Of a stretch of 64,000 bases of DNA, positions 11,801 to 23,535 are shown piece by piece (positions within the stretch are counted from its first letter, which is position 1; every line of letters begins with the position of its first letter). The stretch comes from Coptis chinensis (Eukaryota; Streptophyta; Magnoliopsida; Ranunculales; Ranunculaceae), in assembly GCA_015680905.1 (NCBI GenBank), contig CM027381.1, positions 85,027,501 to 85,091,500 of the forward strand, written 5' to 3'. The notes under the pieces are model-generated. The model was not told the origin of the DNA. It did not search any database and was given only the letters and a program-made list of their open reading frames with translations. The position numbers and the translations under genes are program-made.

Positions 11801-14800
11801 TAAGCTTGTTTTAAGGTGTTGCTTAGGAGCTACGGAGATGATAATGAAGGTTCTAATATCACTACTAAATAGCTTCTAGTAAACTCAAATTTTGGACCAT
11901 ACCAATACACAGCTATCAGACAATCTCTTACAAGCTTGTTGTAACATTGTATATATTATTGTTTCTAGGCTACCTGGAAAAGCACTGGCTAGACAGCAGC
12001 ATGTATGGCTAACAGGTGCAAATGAAGCTGACAGCAAAGTTTTCTCTAGAGCCATCCTTGCGAAGGTACCATTTCTTGTAGGAGTTATGAACCCCTAATG
12101 CTTGCCCGTGTTATTTGTAAGTTACTATTTTCAATTCATCTTTAAATCTGGACTAGCTTGTCAAATGACTAGTAGTTTGCAATTTTTTTAGGAAGTGCTT
12201 AGAAACTTATACAAAATCATGGTAGGGATCAACATATCCTTTGTGTCATTGTATGATATTAAAAAGTAACAAATGTTTCTACCAGAGACTCAATTATAGA
12301 TGAAGGCAGAGATATCAAAATCATGTTTATAAATTGTTCTTTTTATAATTTTAATTTAACTAACTTCATTCTTGTCATTTTGGAATTGATGCCAATGATG
12401 CACTAGAGTGCTGGTGTGCAGACAGTTTTATGCATTCCTCTTGCCGACGGAATCATCGAACTTGGCACCACAGAGAGGGTGAGTTCAATCTATTATTTCA
12501 TATCAACCTATTTAGTTATTTAAACTATAGAAGCTAATTGTGAAATTTATTGGTAACTAAAACTGCTAATTTGATTGACAAGCAGGTTATGGAGGACCTT
12601 GGGCTGGTCCAACACGTTAAAAGCTTCTTCACTGACTTCCAACACCACCCAAACCCGGCCCATTCAGAACATTCAACTTCCAACCCGGGTACAACTTCAA
12701 ATCGTCCCCATTTTCATTCGTCTCCGCTTTTGGCAATGTATTCAGCGAGGGATCCCCCTTCAAATGCCAACCGAGGCGAAGAATATGAAAATGTGGACGA
12801 TGACGAAGAAGAAGAAGATGAAGATGGAGAAGCCGATTCTGAAGCTGAAACGGGTCAGAATATTCACCAATCCACTCCACTTGACCCGCTCCATTTACAT
12901 GACTCTATTGTACAAAATGTAGCTATGGTTCAAGCTGTGGCTGAGCCAAGTGAATTAATGCAAATAGAAATGTCAGAAGATATTCGGCTTGGCTCGCCAG
13001 ACGATGGTTCCAATTTGGACTCTGAAATGCATATGCTTGGTTTGAGTCAATCCATGAATCACACCAATCTTCAACATAGAGTTGACTCGACTAACCGATG
13101 GCCACTGCTGCATGACCAGCTATGCAACGGGATCCAACCGCCAGTTTCGGGTAAGAAGTTAGTTAGAGCTATGCTCAAAATAAGTTTTACCAGACCCTTA
13201 CGTTAAAATCCAGAATTAAAAGGGACTAACGGCCACAATTAAACATCATCAAATATGCCCAACATTTTTGGTGCGTGGCTTGGTTATTTAGAGTGGGAAT
13301 TTTAATCAAAATATTAAGATTTATTGGTTAGAAGTGGGAACTTGGAAGACGCAACCAATTAAGTGTAAAGTTCACTTTTCAAAATGCAGCCAAGTATTGT
13401 TAAACACAACTACACATTAGGTTGGCCTAAACATTTCTTTACTCATATATAAATTTTAAGAGAATAATTTTGTGAACATACAACTATTTGTTGTCTATAA
13501 AATCGGAAAGAGGCTGCCCAGAAAAGTTATTTATCTGTCCGAAAAAATTATTTAAGTGTTTGTGGACAAATCTGCTTACAAATTCGCTCTCAAATTTTAA
13601 TGGTGATAAGATATTTTGGGACCGAAAAAAAAACATCAAGAGGGACAAGTGAAGATGCAAGGCAATCAAAATTTGGTGTGGAAATTGATTTGGTGGGCCT
13701 TTATATATATAATTAGAGATATCGATCCGTTGTTATGGGACCACTCTAACTTAGACATTGACAAAACTTTCTGTGTAGCAGTTTTAAGAAAATACAAAAT
13801 AAATTGATTACCAAAGAAAAAGAAACAAAACAAATGAATGAATAAATAAATAAATTTTCATTAGGGACAACGAAAAATAAATTTTTTCTTGACTTTTGTT
13901 GTGAATTTTGTTTTCACAGAAGTTGCTGAAATGGAGGAATTATCTCAAGAGGATTCACATTACTCTCAAACAGTGTCAACGATTCTTCAACGAAATTCCA
14001 GCCGGTTATCAGAATCTTCATCGGCTGGCTGCCTTGGGTACTCCTCATCGCAATCGTCGTTCTCAAAATGGAATCACAAGAACATGCACCTAACCCACTC
14101 ACCATCAGATGGCACGTCGCAATTTTTTCTCAAGTACATACTCTTCAATGTACCAACTTTACATAACAAACACCACGAAGAAAATTCTCCAAGACCTCGA
14201 GACGGTGGCACAGTGATAAGGAGAAGTACATCTCAAGATGAATTAAGTGCAAACCATGTACTTGCTGAACGTAGGCGAAGAGAGAAGCTAAATGAGCGTT
14301 TTATTATTTTACGTTCATTAGTCCCATTTGTCACTAAAATGGACAAGGCCTCAATACTTGGTGATACAATTGAGTACCTAAAACAACTTAGGAAAAGAAT
14401 ACATGACCTCGAGTTACTTAATCGGGATGGAGATCAACGCTGGAAAAGCGTGGATACTTTGAAGGCAGGTAATGTTAAGGTGCAAGGGAATAGTAGTAGT
14501 GTGGTGGTGCAAGACCGGGTGGGGTTAAGTCCTGGGTCTGATAAGAGAAAAATTAGGATAGTAGAAGGGAGTGGTGGACTTAAAACTAAGGTGTTGGATC
14601 CGCCGCTATTGGTTGGAAATGTTGTAGAGGTGTCCATTATAGAGTGTGACGCATTATTGGAAATGAAGTGTGCTTATAGAGAAGATTTGTTGCTTGAGAT
14701 CATGCAAACACTTAAAGAGCTTCGGATGGAGGTCACAGCAGTTCAATCTTCATCTAACAATGGTGTATTTGCCGCGGAGTTGCGTGCTAAGGTACTATCT

Positions 14801-15021
14801 TGATCTTCTTATCAATGCATATATATTTCTTGTTAATAATTGTATTTGGCGTGTTAATAATTACTTTAACTTGTTGGAGTTGTTAATTACAGGTGAAGGA
14901 GGTTAGTAGTGGAAAGAAGGTGACAATTGTAGAAGTAAAAAGGGCAATATATCAGATCATTAATATGCCAATACTAAATTCAAATAAAGTACGGGTTGGA
15001 GGGCCAATATCCCAATACTAA
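8856..15021 (+). CDS. TT8: TT8/AN1-type bHLH transcription factor, seven exons
   Basis: Encodes the bHLH partner of MYB-bHLH-WD40 complexes that activate late anthocyanin and proanthocyanidin genes (family knowledge). Exons by conserved peptide and GT-AG sites: 8856-8959, 9231-9485, 11969-12065, 12407-12478, 12586-13150, 13920-14791 and 14893-15021. All phases agree and give 697 codons plus TAA, close to petunia AN1 and longer than Arabidopsis TT8. The N-terminal MYB-binding region has SVQWTYSLFWQ, LVWGDGYYNGAIKTRK, ESEWFYLM, HVWLTGANE and LGLVQHVKSFF. Exon 5 holds a very acidic stretch (DDDEEEEDEDGE). The bHLH lies in exon 6 (HVLAERRRREKLNERF, KMDKASILGDTIEYLKQL), keeping the H-E-R residues that contact an E-box. 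An ACT-like C-terminus follows. ATG 8856 is the first Met of the conserved start; a TTG codon at 8823 is in the same frame. No stop or frameshift is seen, so the gene looks functional. The C-terminal tail is odd because of a 44-bp duplication. Confidence 0.93.
9672..9690 (+). repeat. (CT)n microsatellite in intron 2
   Basis: About nine uninterrupted CT dinucleotides soon after the exon 2 donor of the bHLH gene. It is a length-variable simple repeat and a possible marker. Confidence 0.9.
11185..11675. mobile_element. hAT-like MITE in TT8 intron 2
   Basis: The ends read taggggtgcaaacggat and, reverse-complemented, tagggatgcaagtggat. The interior is rich in ATCCGAAT/ATTCGGAT blocks in both orientations, so the element can fold on itself. 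Flanking octamers cttcggat and ctttgggc match at only five of eight positions, so the target duplication is worn or the ends are off by a base. It lies about 0.3 kb before exon 3 and does not touch a splice site. It accounts for about a fifth of the 2.48-kb intron. Confidence 0.75.
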
Positions 15022-15055
15022 ATTCAAATCAAGTATGGGTTTGGAGGGTCGATCA
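14968..15055 (+). repeat. 44-bp tandem duplication across the TT8 stop
   Basis: The unit beginning ccaatactaaattc at 14968 is repeated at 15012 with a few changes. The first copy is read as the last codons of the bHLH protein. The second is in a shifted frame because 44 is not a multiple of three, and it supplies the stop at 15019-15021. The duplication therefore sets the protein's C-terminal tail and starts the 3' UTR. Confidence 0.8.
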
Positions 15056-15174
15056 GTTGCTGCTAATGGGCCGCGTTATAGTGTTAGTGTACAATTAGAT
15101 GACTGCTGTGAAACTAAGACCTCTAGGTATTTGAGAGATTGTAAATTCTTGATTTTATGTGGCTTCTAAAACCC

Positions 15175-15180
15175 AATAAA
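15175..15180 (+). terminator. Candidate poly(A) signal of the TT8-type gene
   Basis: An AATAAA hexamer about 155 bp after the stop codon, in AT-rich sequence. Plant signals are loose, so this is a plausible site, not proof of the cleavage point. Confidence 0.45.
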
Positions 15181-16021
15181 ATCCTTAGGAGAAGAATTTT
15201 GAATTGCCCTCCTTCAGTAAAATACAATCATGTTTATCCTTCAATAAAATAGACATCGATTTTAATGAAGGTGGAAAATTCAAAATCATATTCCTCGAAA
15301 AAAAAAAACATGGATGATCTTTTTAGTGATGCATGGGAATCTTTTTAGTGAACTCAAGTGTAATCTATTTTCTTAGACGTTGATGTTTTTTTTTTTTATT
15401 ATTATTTTTTATTTTTGTGATGTTACGAAATGTACAAACAACATTTAAGTCATTGAAAAGTAAACTATTAACACAATGTGGAGGCCTAATACACCATAGA
15501 GAAGTGGTATCACTGGTCAAATCCACTAAGCTAGAAAGTAGATTTTCTCTCTCGGATGTGACCCCGATCACTGGCCTGGTCAGACCCAAGTCTGGCAAAA
15601 CGTTGATGTCCTAAAGATATGTTAAACTAGGACATTGTTTTTGGCGTTGTTGCCAGTTACACTTTTCGTTACTGTGTATATTTGTGTGTATGTGTTTGTT
15701 ATGATTGCACTCAATCATGCAGCACATTTGTCTGATAGGTTTAAAGAGCAACAAAACAAGGGTTTTCTGCCAAAGATCATAAACAACTAATTGAGATTGT
15801 GTATGGCCAAACATTGGCCTTATACTGCCGCAGCATTTAATTCTCAAACTCCAGCAGTCACGGATTCTTACACAACATTGATTTTAAAGGTCGGCTATGC
15901 AAATCATACGCAGAGTCCTTATATCCCTCCTCTTAATCTTAGTAACTTGAACACACTATTTTAGATACACAACATCATAGTTTCCATTTTAAGATTATTA
16001 TTGCTTAATATTGTTAAATTC
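15181..16021. other. Intergenic AT-rich stretch
   Basis: Contains poly(A)/poly(T) runs near 15298 and 15388 and several short open frames without recognisable motifs. I see no gene, RNA or element boundary here. Confidence 0.5.
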
Positions 16022-16306
16022 TGTGTTAGTGGTGATGCTAGGAGAGTTATGATATTGATATATTAAAGACACCAAAAAGAAGACCAAAGAAGTCAAGAAG
16101 ACTAGAGATTTATTAGGGTTAAAGAGTTCTTAGGTTGAGAGAGTCTGAGAGAGATTGTTCTCTACCCAGAGTTACATACTTATACTAACCTAAAACATGA
16201 TAATAGAAACTACTAGATATGGATGTCCACACTTATAGAAACATGGGACTTTCCATATTGGACATAGTATAATACTGACATATTCTAATACTGATATATT
16301 CTAACA
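16022..16306 (-). mobile_element. Solo copia-type LTR, minus strand
   Basis: Read on the minus strand this begins tgttagaatatatcagtatt and ends ...catcaccactaacaca, a compact TG...CA unit. It has a TATA-like agtataagta and a leader rich in ctctct, as in short plant copia LTRs. There is no pol sequence on either side and no partner LTR, so it is a solo LTR. Flanking pentamers (aattc, aatat) do not match well, so the ends may be off by a few bases. Confidence 0.6.
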
Positions 16307-17659
16307 AATATAAATGTAAGTTGGCAAAACAATGAAAAATAAGAGTTTTTAGATACACAAAAACAAATGTAAAAAAAAGCAAGAAAAAAACTTTCTGGGC
16401 TCATCTATGTATATGACTGTTATGATTGTCTGATTCTTAAATCTTCTGTTGTTGTTATAAATGAATGACCAAAACCAACATTTAAATGTAAACTCATACA
16501 AAATCTCTTAAACTTTTACTGAGATTTTATATTTTAGTTTTGGTTTTAGTGGCCTTGACTTATATTGTTTTGGGTTCAAGTGGCCTTGACTTATGTAATA
16601 CTCTGTGCTTTTAGATGTGGGAGGCGTATTATTATATGTAGTTGATGTTGCACTACTACAAAAAGGCACATAGATAGCTTTTATTTAATAGCATTTATAA
16701 AAAAACGCTATAAAAACTTTAAAGGTAGCGTTTATTCATTCCGTGCTATTAATCTCTGTACCTGGAAAACTTAGGATTGCGTTTGGATGAATAACGCAAT
16801 AAAATTGATTGCGTTTTTTGGACAACTGCTATGGTCGGTGGGTCATTGTTGGACTTCAACGCCCAATTTTAGCCCAACCTCAAAAGAAATGGAAATTCCC
16901 AAAAATCAAAAGAGTGCTTATTTTTTTTCATCCCCCAAAAAAACAAACCCTCACTAATCACTAAACAAACACAGCCACCACCACGTCTGAATTTCTCACT
17001 TTCCACCGTCAAGTCCGAAAACGCCACCACCTCCAACCACCCCACCACCATGTTTACCATCACCGCCCCATCAAAATTTGTTCATTCCTCTCATCTCAAA
17101 ACAAAGCAAAGGCTTCTATCGTAACTCATCTTCTCCTTTTTAAAAAATTCCATCTTCAATTGTTACAATTTCATCTTTGTTTTTAATTAAAAAAAAAACT
17201 TTCTTTTGAATTTTTTCAGGGTTCTTTAAAGTTGTGGTACAGTGTTTGGCAACCTTAGATCGAAACCTTGAAGCTCTCTTTTTTGGTATGATTTTCTCAC
17301 TATATTGTTCCTTAAAACATTCGATTGCCATCACATTGGTAGGTATGGTTGTTTGGAGTTCCTCCGTTACTTGTTCAAAATGGTTAGTAATCTAAATGTT
17401 CAAACAATTACTTAAAAATTACCTTGTCGTGGTGATACCATGATAAATGACAGAGTGGTGAAGATTGAAGCAAATTTAGCCGACCTATAAGCAATGGTGA
17501 ATATTCTTTTGCAACAAGCTTTCATTGCCTTTGTCTGCATCCATGCCCTTGAAGAAGTAGGAGAGTAAATTGACCTTCCATGCCCTTAAATAACAATGAC
17601 ATCTTCTTTGAATTTAAGCAGCATTTTCATTTTTTGATTTTTAAGTATATATATTTTTA

Positions 17660-17760
17660 CTGGTTTTGAAGGGTTGGGCCAATTAATAGAATTGAAGGAA
17701 AGGAAGGTTATGACTCGTGGAAACTTGCATGGTTAAGTGATAGTTCACGCCTGAAAAGGT
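17660..17760 (+). other. Coding-like scrap inside CACTA element
   Basis: One frame reads NRIEGKEGYDSWKLAWLS with charged, protein-like composition. It is short and unrecognised. It may be a captured gene fragment or a decayed element gene; neither can be shown. Confidence 0.2.
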
Positions 17761-18632
17761 TTGCTTTCATTGTTTTAGATACCTTGTTTGTAATTTTGTA
17801 TCATTATTGTTTTTGGATTTTGTGATGCTGCATACCTTATGTAAGAAGTTGACATGATGTTCTTCCCTAACCGCTTGTCCAAAATATGAATGTTGGTTAG
17901 CATATCACATACCAAAGTACAATATATACATTAACGGTTTTTACTCACTAAATGCATAATGCTAGTATGTAAGTGGTGTGTATTGGCTGTTAAATGTTTT
18001 TTTCTAAAACATTGAAGGTCTGGAAAAAGCAGTTCTTGTATTAGTTTCTACTAATGCGTGTCTTTTATTCCTTTATAATGTCTTATGCATCTAGATATTA
18101 TTCTGTGCATTCCTTTATTCATGAGACATTTTACAGGTTTGTGTAACTCTTCTTACTAATCTATCTTCAATTCATCAATAGGTGATCCCATTTCTACTAT
18201 GCCCAAATGTCATATAATAAAGATAATTTTTCTTGCCACAATTATGTATGTCACACCCACTAGTTATTTTTAGCTATTGGATTGTGAAACACATTAGATG
18301 CAAGTTGGACTAGTCAATTAGAATATCTATATAGCTCTTTTCGGGTAACTATAGCTCTTATGTCTGTTGCTTCTTTGTTGTTACATTTGTTTCACCCTTG
18401 GAACTCTTGATACCTATTACCTTAAACGTATATGTTTTGAGTTGTTTACTTAGCCTAGGAACCTAGCATATGGATGCATGACCCAAGTGTATATGGGCTG
18501 TTTTCTTAAATTTCAGGTTTTTTGTTCATTCTAATTATATTGAATAAAAGTTTCACATTAACTTAGCTATATATTTGTATGGTTATCTTGTTCCGAGTGA
18601 CACGTGGTGGTACTGGACTGGTGCTACGGGTA

Positions 18633-18760
18633 CTGCTAGCTAGTGCATGAGTGCGTGCAGGTGGTGATGTGAGTGTGCTGCTAGCTAGTGTGTGAGTGTG
18701 TGGATGTGGTAATGTGAGTGTACTGCTAGCTAGTGTGTGTGCAGGTGGTGGTGAGTGCTT
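18633..18760. repeat. Three-copy 45-bp tandem repeat
   Basis: Units begin ctgctagctagtg at 18633, 18678 and 18723, each followed by a gagtgtgtg and ggtggtgatg-type tail, with the last copy shortened. It lies within the CACTA interior. Confidence 0.8.
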
Positions 18761-19259
18761 TCTCTTTTCATTTATCGAAATTTGGTTTATGGTTCAAATG
18801 CCTAGAGAATAGGTGGTCGATCTTTGAGGCATTTATCTACTTAGCCAAGACGTTGGTAACTTTTGTCAAGTCGGAATGCAATGAGGGAATATATAAAACA
18901 TCTTATTTTGTAACTTTGTTACTCCTTATTTTTTGCCTTTGAGAATTTAGTGGTGCTTGGGATGCTCGCTTTGGTTGGTGTGGTGAGTGTGTGTGCGTCT
19001 TTGGATGGAGTGTGTCTTTGGGTGCTTGCTGGCTGGCCGGGTGTTCTTTGGTGCAGCTGCTGCTGCCATGGGCTTGCTTCCCTTTGGTATTTTTTTTTAC
19101 ATGTTTTTGTTACTGCAGTTTGGAGCACTTTCGACCTTTAATTCTTGCAAAGATAGATCTTGCACTCAACCTTTAATTTACTGCTGGTATTTTTTTGGTT
19201 TATGGATTCATTTGACGTTGCCTGTATTACAAGGTAAGAAGCCGATCCAAATACTAAGT

Positions 19260-19420
19260 GATTCTTGTTAGAGAAGGGGAGAAACAGGTGATCAACCTAT
19301 AAAAGTGAGCACATTTGCCGTTAGAACAACTGCTCAAGAGTATTATGAAGGCCAAGCGTCTGCGGTGGCTGATTGTTATCTCTAATACAAAGATCAGAGA
19401 ATCTACAAGCAATTAATTGG
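19260..19420 (+). other. Coding-like scrap inside CACTA element
   Basis: Read in one frame it gives peptides such as VSTFAVRTTAQEYYEGQAS, then a stop, then YKDQRIYKQLIGG. The composition resembles a real exon, but I do not recognise the family. It sits just before the second CACTA-type end at 19488. Confidence 0.25.
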
Positions 19421-19487
19421 GGGTATGTTTATTATTCCTTCTTTTTTCTCATACTGGTTTTACTATTTCCTTCTAAAATTTCACAGA

Positions 19488-19640
19488 CACTACTAGAAAA
19501 ATGACAATAGATAGCTTCTATTTGATTGCTTTTGCTAAAAAACACTATTAAAATTTTTGAGATAGCGTTTTTGTCCTTTCCGCAATTGTTTCCACCAAGT
19601 TTAATTGCGTTTTTAGATATGAACGCAATGATGGGGTACC
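19488..19640. mobile_element. Second CACTA-type left end inside the element
   Basis: Begins cactactagaaaaatg and continues with gatagcttctatttgattgc, closely following the outer left end at 16651 (gatagcttttatttaatagc). Subterminal gatagcgttt and gcgttt motifs follow. I found no matching right end of its own, so it is an orphan end, either from a nested insertion that lost one terminus or from duplication of the element's left end. Confidence 0.7.
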
Positions 19641-22600
19641 GACTAACTTAATGCGTGTGAGTTTCGGTATTAACACGTGTGGTATAGTGTTAACATATGA
19701 AACATCATAAAACAAAAAATAAAATAAAACATGTTGCCTCTTCTAGTCGCGCAGGTTGTCTTTCTCGTCCTTATCTAGGGGTTCCCCCTCAAATTGATTT
19801 GATTCTATGTATTCCACTTCCAACTATTCAATTTTCGTGGTTTCATAATTGTGTGAACCCATCGAAGTGAAGAGGGATTTGGGAATTCGATAAGAAAGTG
19901 TTTGGGCTAATAAACCTGCAAATGACGATAGATTGAAGCAAAGTATGGCAGAATTTGAACCCTTGGAATGAAGCGTCAGTCAAAGGTTTGTTTTTTTGTT
20001 GATTTGAACCAACTTTTCTATTGAAGATTTATCATTTATCATTTTTTTTGAATTGTGGATTTCTTCTTCTGTTTGTTAGTGTGGAAAACATTTATCTATT
20101 CATCATAAACATGTTTTGACTTTTGATTGGTGTTTGCTTTCTTTTAGATTAGTTAAGGTAATGTTTCCATCTCTATAATTTTAGACCTTAGTCTACTCAT
20201 ACTAATTAGAATTTATAGGGTATTCGTCTCTCTTAAGACCTGCAAAAAACTGCTTCAATAACCAATCCTTAGTGAAGGTTGGGCAGTACTATACGCACGT
20301 TAGTGTCAACTATCCAGTCCATTCATTATTCGTGTTCAAACATTCATGAATCAATCCCAAAGTTACGTTGTTTTATGGATATAGAATCTGTCTCTCTATA
20401 TTTTACAACCCTTATTTTCAGTTGCTAAAAGACTTATAAGTTCGATATGTATGAGACTCGAATATAGTTTTATTGTAGAAGATGGGATTAAATTCAGTAT
20501 GCATGTACTATACCCTAGCCTTTACAAAATCGATTTTCATTTACTTGCAGGATAGATGATAATGGTAATAATGTGTACCTTAGCTTTATGGGTGAAAGGT
20601 GTTGTTGCTTGTTAATGTTGCTTCACAATGTATTTCAGTTTGTTGTAGTATCTTGTCACTCTAGTGATGGTGATCATTAAGTTGGCATTTTAATTGCTTT
20701 AGTGCCTACTATTCATTCACCACCTTATTGGTTGGGAGGACAGTCTATTTCATTTGTATGTATACTATCTCACCCACCCTTTTTATTTCGGTTGCTTATG
20801 TGGATTATGTGGTTATTAAAGGTTTGCAATGGACATTCTTCTTATACTTGTAGAATTTGGAATGGATTGTTACCAAATTTGGGAAACTTATTGTCAATTT
20901 CTCTTTTTCTCTCTTTGTACGACTTAAAAGCTTTTTGTTCAATTGGCCCAGTATGAGACATGTAAGTAATAATTTCAAATCCTTGGATTTTATAACGTGA
21001 CAGACCATATCTTTGCTTGTTTGTGAATGTAGTATTTGTACTTGTGTAAAGAACTAAAGATAAAAGCTTTGACCTTGCATCTTAAAAAAATTCTTTCAAT
21101 TTTGAAAAGGTTTCAATTCATTCACGGTTCACTTTTTGATTGATAATTGTTGCAGTATGATAGTTATTTTAGTTTCACAAGGATGTTTGTGTGTGCAGAT
21201 TCTAGAGTTCCTCTTAATTATGATAACAAAGTATATTGATAGGTTGTTTTGTTTTCACAACTTATTTTTCCTATATATTAGGCCTGGTTTGTGTCCATAG
21301 CTACTTTAGTCTATGTATGTGCTACTCGTGCTTGCTGTGTCGATAGGCTTGCTTTGAGTCCATGGTAGAAAGGTAGTCACTACTCTCTAGGTTTAGACTT
21401 GTGTGTGTGTGTGTATGTCTACGATGGACTAGTCATTTTTCCATGGCATGGTCCTTTGTACACGTAGTAAGAAGTTTCATATTGGGATGTCCAGTTTTCC
21501 ATTCTCAACGTGGTTAGTCTACTTTGGTTGCGTTGAAAGGTTAAACGCTAACTTGAATACACCCAACGCTATTTTGAAAGCACCGCTTTTACAGAGTTGT
21601 GAAGGGTTACTTCTTTTTCATTGATTTTTTCTCAAGGAATACTTGATTTATTGTTGAGCAAATTTCACTATATAAACTAGAGGCAATTGAATTTGAAGGT
21701 CTTATAAGAGGCTCCCTTAAACCAAATTTTCAAGTAGTACAGCAGTGTAGTTCATTAGAACTTCTTAAACTGTTATCTACTATACTCTTGCTACATCACC
21801 CAGACCAATCATTTGAAACTTTGCATTACAGGAGTGACTAGTAAAGTTTCTAAGAAAGTGAATTATATTACTTCAAGTAATATAATTCATGTTGCTGGCC
21901 TTGTAGCTTCTTCTCTATCAATTGAAGTTTAAAACCTTACTTGATGCTCCCGACTTCCAACATTTCTAGGTTAGCTATGGTCCTAATCATTTGGTATTCT
22001 CCTATTATTTTTCATAATATTTGCATTTATGTAGACATATTGAATGTTGGTTTGCAAGTTCAACTACAAAATGTTTAAGCTATTGAATTACTTGGATTGC
22101 TTTTCAAGACAATGTGCTGCATTGCTACTGAAAAGGATCTGGAATATTATTTAATAATGATTATTCAATTTCTATGCTATGTGGCTTCCTGGTTCGTAAC
22201 AATATTGATAGATTTGATATTGGTTCTGTTTTCTCCAAATGACATTCAAATCCATTTTGTTAATTCAGTGATATATTTTTTTGTTTTGTTAGGCGGTAAT
22301 AACTCATGAAAAATCTGTAATGGGTTTCATAGTTGATTCTGAATTTAGAAAGTTAGTGAGGTTGTCCATGACACAAGCCCTAATATGGTTTGACAAAAGC
22401 GCAACTAAGAGGCAGTAATGGAAGCTCTAAAGGTACCTGAATTGCCCCTTGCCTTGTGATAGTAACAACTCTGTAAGCATCATGCAGTTTTGTTATTGTT
22501 TTGTTGCTTATGGTTTCACAACAGTTAAATCGTGTCATGCAACTAGGGGATTGTTTGTTGTCACCGATTAATTGCATATGACGTGGGTCCTATTTACCTT

Positions 22601-23106
22601 GTTTTCATCTAAACAAACCAGTATATAATACTAGCTTACGTCCAACAACCACAATCTGAAAAATGCTAGCTTGTGTCCAAACAATAGAAATAAAAATAAT
22701 AGTGTTTGAGCCCTGTCGTTAAATATTGAAAAAGTTTTTTGGTTGGTTGTTAAATGCATGTATATATTTGTTTCTATAGAATCAGATATTGTTAGTGACC
22801 ACTTACTTTAGGTAAGCCAATTTTTAGCTTTCCTTTCTTTCTACAATATGGACTAAAAGATGTTTTATTTTTTTTTCCTTTTGCTAGTCTTCATAAAGCC
22901 GGAAGAACGAAACTTCAAAGATAATGGCAACCCTGTTTAGCTTTGATCAAACCCTTTGGTACTGTTGGATCATATGCCAAGGAAAGGAATTGGTAATTAA
23001 GTTTTGATCAAATCCTTTGGTACCGTTGATTAATTTATGCATTCTTGCGTTTCCTCAAGTATAATAAGATTGTGTACTCAAGTATAATGAGATTGTGTAA
23101 TACAAT

Positions 23107-23177
23107 GGATCCATAAGCTCAAAATGGAAGAGCGCTCAAATAATTGAGAGGTTGATGGTTCGAATCCATCTGGATTA
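23107..23177 (+). pseudogene. tRNA-like pseudogene
   Basis: A cloverleaf can be drawn. A 7-bp acceptor pairs ggatcca with tggatta imperfectly. The D stem is gctc/gagc around a short loop. The T arm gatgg-ttcgaat-ccatc is perfect and contains the B-box ggttcgaatcc. The anticodon stem ctcaa/ttgag encloses only four bases, so no anticodon can be read. It lies inside the CACTA element near its right end. A tRNA-derived relic is likelier than a working gene. Confidence 0.45.
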
Positions 23178-23235
23178 AATTTCTTTTTCATTCGCTAATT
23201 TAATAAATTTAGTATGCATTTGAATATTCTGATTT

Positions 23236-23532
23236 TATATTAACAAAAACAATAGCATTTTCCTAACGCTATAGAAGTTTAATAGCATGAAAGAAATGCT
23301 ATCGTTTTGAGGTAGAAACGCTATGGAATTTATTGCATTCTTAACAAACGCTATAAAAAATGCTATTAATTTGATAGCGTTTTCAGACAAAATGTTATTA
23401 ATTTGATAGCGCTTTGGACACAAACGCTATCTTAAAAAGCATAGCATGGCCATAGATAGCGTTTTGTAAATGCTATGAAATAAAATTCATAGCGTTTTTC
23501 CTATGCTATCTATGCACTTTTCTGTAGTAGTG
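23236..23532. repeat. CACTA right subterminal repeat field
   Basis: About 300 bp with more than ten short blocks of atagc/gctat embedded in aacgctat or atagcgttt, in both orientations. It ends in the terminal inverted repeat. This mirrors the left subterminal field at 16660-16830 and is probably the transposase-binding region. Confidence 0.75.
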
Positions 23533-23535
23533 TTG

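Larger units (their letters stand above)
16651..23532. mobile_element. CACTA (En/Spm-type) transposon, about 6.9 kb
   Basis: The left end cactactacaaaaaggcaca and the right end, reverse-complemented cactactacagaaaagtgca, continue into a shared catagatagc. A perfect 3-bp target duplication ttg lies at 16648-16650 and 23533-23535. Both subterminal regions (to about 16830 and from about 23240) are packed with atagcgttt/aacgctat motifs in both orientations, the usual layout of transposase-binding sites in CACTA elements. No transposase (TPase/TNP2) or TNPA-like frame longer than about 95 codons is visible, so it looks non-autonomous. Coding-like scraps occur near 17660-17760 and 19260-19420. Orientation cannot be assigned. 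Confidence 0.9.

Noticed and set aside
18919..19271. Overlapping short frames with Cys/Trp-rich hydrophobic peptides
   Set aside because: Three competing frames in G/T-rich DNA inside the CACTA element, with no motif and no consistent start.
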